A stretch of DNA of 9,438 bases from Armatimonadota bacterium (GTDB lineage Bacteria > Sysuimicrobiota > Sysuimicrobiia > Sysuimicrobiales > JACQTN01), in contig JACQTN010000100.1 of NCBI GenBank assembly GCA_016210785.1, positions 1 to 9,438 of the forward strand. The letters are read 5' to 3'. Position 1 is the stretch's first letter, and each line of letters begins with the position of its first letter. Positions 5,502-9,438 of this stretch are shown here, one piece after another. The notes under the pieces were generated by a model. That model was not told the DNA's origin and searched no databases. It was given only the letters and a program-made list of their open reading frames with translations. Position numbers and translations under genes: made by a program.

Positions 5502-6980
5502 CTATAGCCTGATGGGCTTCCGGAACGCCTCGGGGAGATCCGGGGTGAGCAGGAACGCGCCGGTCCGGCGCAACGCCTCCTGCACCCGCGCCACCAGGTC
5601 GGGCCGTTGCGCGAAGCCGTGCACGAGCGCGCGCGCGTCGATGGAGATCGCGGCCGCCACGCCTGCGGCCTCGCCCACCACCATGGTGGAGGGCATGACC
5701 CGCACGGACCCGGCCGCCTCATAGGTGGCCCCCAGCGCGCGGCTCGCCACCAGCAGCCCTTCCACCTTTTGAGGAATCAGCGACCGGAGCGGGATGGTGT
5801 AGATCCGCCGCACGGGCGCGTGGGGATTGCCGTCGCCCGGTCCGTAGGGATGCAGGTCGATGGGGTAGGAGGCCGCGCCGATCTGGTCTTCGAAGACGCG
5901 CCCCGACAGGACGTCCTTCGCCGTGAGCGTGTACAGCCCGTGGATGAGCCGGGTCTCGCGGACGTAGAGACCCGGCGCCGCGTCCAGGAACTCCGCGCGC
6001 GAAAAGCCCGGGAGGTGCCCGCGCAGGTGACCGATGAAGTGCGGGATCTCCTCCAGCGCGCGCCGCCGGCCGCCGGCCGCCGAGCGCGGGTCGGTGCCGT
6101 CGACGCCGAAGATGTTGATGCTGTTGATCACCACGCTGCCGTCCGGAAGACGGCCCAGGTTCAGGTCGTACGCCGCCACGCCCGGCGTGCGCGGGCGGTA
6201 GGCGGCGACGATCTTGCTGAATCCCCACACCAGGCGGTCCCCGCGGCCGGATCCAAAGCGGGCCGCCACCAGCGCCGGCCAGTCCACGCCCGTCACGCGG
6301 AAGATGAGCGTGGCCGACTGCATCCTGCGGTCGGGGCCGCCCGCCTCGCGGCCCAGGCTGTGGGGCACGCCCGCCGCGGCGGCCAGGTCGGCGTCGTTGG
6401 TGGCGTCTACGAAGCGCTCTCCGGAGAGGCGGTAGTCGCCCCCGGGCTCCTGCACCACGACGGCGGTCACGTGGGCGTCCTTCCGCTCTGCCCGCACCAG
6501 CCGTGCCCGGTAGATCAGGCGGATCTTCTTCTCCGCGGTCACCATGTCGTGGAAGACCCGCGCGGCGGTCTGCGGATCGAAGACGTAGCCGAGCTTCCGG
6601 AAGACTTCCAGAAACAGCCCGCGCGTGACCACGAAGTAACGCGGGCCGTAGCTCATGTCCATCATGGTCTGGTAGGCGTGGACCTGGTCGCCGCCCAGCG
6701 CGTCGGTGGGCTCGGCCAGGATCACCGTGCGTCCCATGCGGGCCGCGGCCACCGCCGCGGCCACGCCCGCGGGCGTGCCGCCGTAGACCACCACCTCCGC
6801 GGCGCGTTCGCCGGCGACGGTGACCGGCGGCGGCGGAGTGGCAGACGCGCCGCGAGGCGGGCGGGCGGGCCCGGCGTGCGGCGGAGGCGAAGGAGGACCC
6901 GCGGGCCGGCGAACCACAAACAGCAGACCGCTGGCCGCCATCAGGAGAACGGTGGCGAGCAGGAACCCGCGGGCCCTCAT
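5502..6980 (-). CDS. Membrane-anchored or exported FAD-dependent oxidoreductase (FAD_oxidored-like)
   Basis: A 492-aa flavoprotein of unknown substrate. Residues 6-23 are a hydrophobic segment (FLLATVLLMAASGLLFVV) flanked by Arg, a signal peptide or anchor. Residues 26-55 form a Pro-rich linker. The FAD dinucleotide fold starts near 62 with VVVYGGTPAGVAAAVAAAR, the GG-T-P-A-G form typical of the FAD_oxidored family. FVDATNDADLAAAAG and the C-terminal SVRVMPSTMVVGEAAGVAAA are the other flavin-contact blocks of that family. No lipobox Cys was seen. The ATG is chosen because it overlaps the dehydrogenase stop as ATGA and opens directly into the membrane segment; the same frame stays open far upstream only as an antisense-type shadow. 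It is the last gene of the aminotransferase operon, so an oxidative step on a related organic acid is a guess. Confidence 0.85.
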   Translation of the reverse strand: MRARGFLLATVLLMAASGLLFVVRRPAGPPSPPPHAGPARPPRGASATPPPPVTVAGERAAEVVVYGGTPAGVAAAVAAARMGRTVILAEPTDALGGDQVHAYQTMMDMSYGPRYFVVTRGLFLEVFRKLGYVFDPQTAARVFHDMVTAEKKIRLIYRARLVRAERKDAHVTAVVVQEPGGDYRLSGERFVDATNDADLAAAAGVPHSLGREAGGPDRRMQSATLIFRVTGVDWPALVAARFGSGRGDRLVWGFSKIVAAYRPRTPGVAAYDLNLGRLPDGSVVINSINIFGVDGTDPRSAAGGRRRALEEIPHFIGHLRGHLPGFSRAEFLDAAPGLYVRETRLIHGLYTLTAKDVLSGRVFEDQIGAASYPIDLHPYGPGDGNPHAPVRRIYTIPLRSLIPQKVEGLLVASRALGATYEAAGSVRVMPSTMVVGEAAGVAAAISIDARALVHGFAQRPDLVARVQEALRRTGAFLLTPDLPEAFRKPIRL

Positions 6981-7975
6981 CGACGCGGACGGACCTGCGG
7001 GTTGACCACGTGGCGCAGCGTCTCTCCTCTCAGGCAGCGCGCAATCTCCTCGGCCGCCACCCGGGCAACGTGGTCGAGGGACTCCACCGTCGATCCGCCC
7101 ATGTGCGGCGTGACGATGACGCGGGGGTGGTCGAAGAGCGCGGGCCGCGACACCGGGGGTTCCTCCGCCAGAACGTCCAGGGCGGCCCCGGCCACGTGCC
7201 CGCGTTCCAGCGCCTCCAGGAGGGCCGCCTCGTCGATGACGCCGCCCCGGGCCGCGTTGACCAGGACGACGCCCGGCTTCATCTGCGGGAAGGACGCCGC
7301 GCTCACCATCCCCTGCGTTTCCGGGGTAAGCGGCATGTGCAGGCTGATGACGTCGGACTCCCTCAGCACCGTCTCGAGGTCTACCAGCTGAACGTCCGGC
7401 CCCGCCGCGGCCTGGTCGATATATGGGTCGTAGGTGATGGTGCGCGCCCCGAAGGCCCGGGCCAGGGCAGCGACCCGGCGGCCGACCGCCCCCAGGCCCA
7501 GCAGCCCCACCGTCCTGCCGCGCAGTTCGCGTCCCACGATCCTGGCCTCGCCCCACTGTCCCTGCAGCCGTACCCGTCGGTCGGCTTCCGGGATCCCGCG
7601 CAACAGCGAGAGGATGAGGCCGAGGGTCAATTCGGCCACGGCGTTGGCGTTGGCGCCCGGCGCGTTGGTCACCACGATGCCGCACTCCGTCGCCGCCACG
7701 ACGTCTACCTGGTCAACTCCCGCCCCGTGGACGGCGATGATCCGCAGCCGGCGCGCGGCCTCCAACAGCGGCCGCGAGAAGATGCCCGGCCGCAGCAGGA
7801 CGGCGTCCACCTCCCGGAACTCATGCGTGAAGTGCTCGACCTCGTCCGGCGCCAGAGGGCGGAACGGCATGGGCACCACAGAGATCTCACCCAGTTCGCC
7901 CAGGACGTGATGGACGACCGCCATCTCCACGGGAAAGTCCTCGGTGGCCGTCACGGCGATCCGGTGAGTTCCCAT
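6977..7975 (-). CDS. D-isomer-specific 2-hydroxyacid dehydrogenase (phosphoglycerate dehydrogenase-like)
   Basis: NAD(P)-dependent cytoplasmic enzyme interconverting a 2-oxoacid and a D-2-hydroxyacid. The 332-aa length matches the short form without a C-terminal ACT domain. Seen: VHGAGVDQVDV in the substrate domain; Rossmann motif GLGAVG (160-165); and catalytic Arg243 in NAARGG, Glu272 in AEEPP and His291 in TPHMGGST. The ATG at 7975 is preferred because the conserved domain begins at once (HRIAV) and a moderate GAGGGG lies 10 nt upstream. An ATG at 8023 would add 16 unlike residues and has no ribosome binding site. It lies 63 nt after the aminotransferase and overlaps the FAD gene by ATGA. 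With an aminotransferase next door, a role in serine or other oxoacid metabolism is plausible, but the substrate (phosphoglycerate, glyoxylate or other) is not fixed. Confidence 0.9.
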   Translation of the reverse strand: MGTHRIAVTATEDFPVEMAVVHHVLGELGEISVVPMPFRPLAPDEVEHFTHEFREVDAVLLRPGIFSRPLLEAARRLRIIAVHGAGVDQVDVVAATECGIVVTNAPGANANAVAELTLGLILSLLRGIPEADRRVRLQGQWGEARIVGRELRGRTVGLLGLGAVGRRVAALARAFGARTITYDPYIDQAAAGPDVQLVDLETVLRESDVISLHMPLTPETQGMVSAASFPQMKPGVVLVNAARGGVIDEAALLEALERGHVAGAALDVLAEEPPVSRPALFDHPRVIVTPHMGGSTVESLDHVARVAAEEIARCLRGETLRHVVNPQVRPRR

Positions 7976-8038
7976 CGGTGCTAGGCCCCTCGACGTTGCA
8001 CAAGGAGCTTTCTGGTTTGGCATTTCCCAGACAGCTTC

Positions 8039-9208
8039 TCAGCCTGCCTTCTTGCGCACGGCCCCGGCGATGCGGTCCGCGGCCTCCTCCAGGGCGCGCA
8101 GCGACGACGCGTAGGAGAACCGCACGTGGCCCTCCCCGCCGGGCCCGAACGCGGTCCCCGGCACGCACGTCACCCCCGCGTCCTGGATGAGGAAGCGGGC
8201 GAAGTCCATGCTGGACATGCCCAGGCCGGAGATGTCGGGGAAGAGATAGAAGGCGCCGGCCGGCCGTGGACACCGCACGCCGGGCAGTCCGGCCAGGGCC
8301 TCGCCGAACAGGTCGCGCCGTTTCCGGTACTCCGCCACCATGCGGCCGACCTCTTCCTGCGGGCCGCCCAGCGCCGCCACCGCCGCCCGCTGGCTGAGGG
8401 TGGAGGGACAGCTGTACACGTACAGCGCCAGCCGGCCCATCTGCTGGATCAGCGGGGCGGGTCCGGCCACGTATCCCAGGCGCCACCCGGTCATGGCGTA
8501 GGTCTTGGAGACGGCGTTGATGGTGATGGTGCGCTCGGCCATCCCCTCCAGTGACGCGATGCTGATGTGCCGGTGCCCGTCATACACCATCTTCTCGTAG
8601 ACCTCGTCGGTGATCACCAGCAGGTCGTGCCGGCGCGCGATCGCGGCGATCGCCGCCAGGTCCGCCTCGCCCGTCACGGCGCCCGTGGGGTTGCCGGGGC
8701 TGTTGAGCATGATCGCCTTGGTCTTCGGGGTCACCCGCGCTGCCAGGTCCACGGGGTCGGGCGCAAACGCCCGCTCCTTCCGCAGCGGGTAGGGCACGAC
8801 GGCGGCGCCGGAGAGGGCCACGATGGTGTGCCCCTGGGGCCAGGCCATCTCCGGCGTCAGCACTTCATCTCCGGGGTTGATGAGCGCCTGCGTGGCCAGG
8901 TACATGGCGGCCGTGGCGCCCACCGTGACGATGACCTGGGTCTCCGGATCCACTGGGATGCGGTTGTCCCGGGCAAGCTTCTCCGCGATCAGCCGGCGCA
9001 ACTCGGGGATGCCTGAATAGGACGTGTATCCCAACCCGCCGTCGTCGATCGCCTGCTTCGCCGTGGCCCGCACGTGCGGCGGTGGGTCGAAGTCGGGCTC
9101 ACCCACGTCCAGGCGGATGATCCCTGGCCTGCCCTGGGCCAGGAGCACAATCTCGCGGATGCCGGTGATGCGCAGGTCGCGCACGCGCTCCGACAGGAAA
9201 CGTTCCAT
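8039..9208 (-). CDS. PLP-dependent class I/II aminotransferase (aspartate aminotransferase subgroup I-gamma type)
   Basis: Moves an amino group between an amino acid and a 2-oxoacid using pyridoxal phosphate; cytoplasmic. 389 aa, the normal length. Seen: LDVGEPDFDPP and GLGYTSYSGIPELR near the N-terminus; NSPGNPTG with Asn173; DEVYEKMVYDG with Asp201 (PLP ring nitrogen) and Tyr204; Schiff-base Lys235 in SKTYAMTGWRLGY; and Arg363 in HVRFSYA for the substrate carboxylate. The ATG is supported by AGGAGG at 9215-9220, 6-nt spacing. It is the first gene of the minus-strand operon with the dehydrogenase and FAD oxidoreductase. Repeat copy 3 begins only 30 nt upstream, so its promoter must lie in or beyond the repeat. 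Aspartate, alanine and aromatic specificities are all possible. Confidence 0.93.
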   Translation of the reverse strand: MERFLSERVRDLRITGIREIVLLAQGRPGIIRLDVGEPDFDPPPHVRATAKQAIDDGGLGYTSYSGIPELRRLIAEKLARDNRIPVDPETQVIVTVGATAAMYLATQALINPGDEVLTPEMAWPQGHTIVALSGAAVVPYPLRKERAFAPDPVDLAARVTPKTKAIMLNSPGNPTGAVTGEADLAAIAAIARRHDLLVITDEVYEKMVYDGHRHISIASLEGMAERTITINAVSKTYAMTGWRLGYVAGPAPLIQQMGRLALYVYSCPSTLSQRAAVAALGGPQEEVGRMVAEYRKRRDLFGEALAGLPGVRCPRPAGAFYLFPDISGLGMSSMDFARFLIQDAGVTCVPGTAFGPGGEGHVRFSYASSLRALEEAADRIAGAVRKKAG

Positions 9209-9224
9209 GGAAGACCTCCTCAGG

Positions 9225-9235
9225 GGCCACTGGCC
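9225..9235. repeat. Short inverted repeat upstream of the aminotransferase
   Basis: GGCCACTGGCC is a perfect 5-bp inverted repeat with a 1-nt centre. It sits between the aminotransferase ribosome binding site and repeat copy 3. It could be a small operator or chance in GC-rich DNA. Confidence 0.25.
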
Positions 9236-9238
9236 GGT

Positions 9239-9438
9239 AAGGTTGGCTGGAGTGACTTTGCGCCACTCCAGCCTTCACCTTGTTTCCGACCGGGGGAGGC
9301 CCCGGCACGTTCGACCCGTGTGCAAGGTACGCCGGTGTACCGCGCTCGCCGAACTCACGGTGCCGGTACGTGCTACATTCTTCCGAAGCGCGCCATCCTA
9401 CCGCGCTCGCCGGACTTACGGCGCCCACGGCGCACCAC
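9239..9438 (+). repeat. Dispersed structured intergenic repeat, copy 3 (cut by the window edge)
   Basis: AAGGTTGG and the leading hairpin (9245-9254 with 9264-9273) are followed by a GC hairpin (CCGGGG-GAGG-CCCCGG, from about 9290) and two CGT-type units (9302-9361 and 9363-9438). The second carries TACATTCTTCCGA exactly as in copy 2. The third hairpin and the conserved end lie beyond the window if present. Unlike copies 1 and 2, it points away from the adjacent gene and sits in that gene's promoter region. Confidence 0.85.
9245..9273 (+). other. Leading hairpin of repeat copy 3
   Basis: GGCTGGAGTG pairs perfectly with CACTCCAGCC around the 9-nt loop actttgcgc. Position 3 is C-G, against A-T and G-C in the other copies. 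Confidence 0.8.

Noticed and set aside
5607..7391. 594-codon plus-strand open frame, and another at 7010-7984
   Set aside because: Both lie opposite real genes (FAD oxidoreductase and hydroxyacid dehydrogenase) and show no protein family motif.
6981..7685. N-terminal extension of the FAD oxidoreductase frame by 235 codons
   Set aside because: It overlaps the dehydrogenase gene in another frame, is low-complexity Arg/Gly/Pro, and the ATGA overlap start at 6980 leads straight into a membrane segment.
9239..9438. CRISPR array from the repeated GGCACGTG units
   Set aside because: Units are adjacent, diverged and of unequal length, without constant repeats or unique spacers, and no cas gene is present.

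Overview
The window is GC-rich bacterial chromosome: seven well-supported genes, one probable micro-gene, and three copies of a dispersed, structured intergenic repeat. GTG and TTG starts are common and Shine-Dalgarno sequences are strong (GGAGG type). Gene content (PilB ATPase with tandem MshEN motifs, short bacterial citrate synthase, membrane-anchored FAD oxidoreductase) fits a free-living bacterium, perhaps a deep-branching or Bacillota-like Terrabacteria lineage; that placement is a weak inference. No phage, transposase, CRISPR, tRNA or rRNA gene was seen.

Layout. Positions 1-256 hold repeat copy 1 (minus orientation), which begins 5 nt past the stop of citrate synthase (262-1392, minus). 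A rho-independent terminator at 1461-1497 separates that gene from the pilB/gspE-type secretion ATPase (1553-3289, minus), which has its own candidate promoter at 3374-3403. Upstream lies a possible 16-codon Lys/Gly/Ala gene (3527-3577, minus) with a near-ideal Shine-Dalgarno sequence and its own hairpin terminator, then a 78-aa hypothetical protein (3672-3908, minus). A divergent AT-rich promoter region (about 3940-3975) separates this from a plus-strand pair: a small membrane protein (3995-4237) whose stop overlaps the TTG start of an extended-SDR sugar-nucleotide epimerase (4234-5154).

The 347-bp stretch 5155-5501 lies between convergent genes and is filled by repeat copy 2, which again begins 5 nt past a stop codon. 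A minus-strand operon follows (read from right to left): aminotransferase (8039-9208), D-2-hydroxyacid dehydrogenase (6977-7975) and FAD-dependent oxidoreductase with an N-terminal membrane segment (5502-6980). The last two are coupled by an ATGA overlap. Repeat copy 3 starts 30 nt upstream of the aminotransferase start and runs off the right edge.

The most interesting signal is the repeat. Its leading hairpin keeps perfect pairing in all three copies although two base pairs differ (A-T, G-C, C-G at one; A-T, G-C at the other), and the 9-nt loop keeps an NCTTTNCGC pattern. This argues for selection or mobility acting on a folded nucleic acid rather than on a protein. I see no defence system or other clearly new multi-gene machinery; the repeat and the micro-gene are the candidates for something undescribed.
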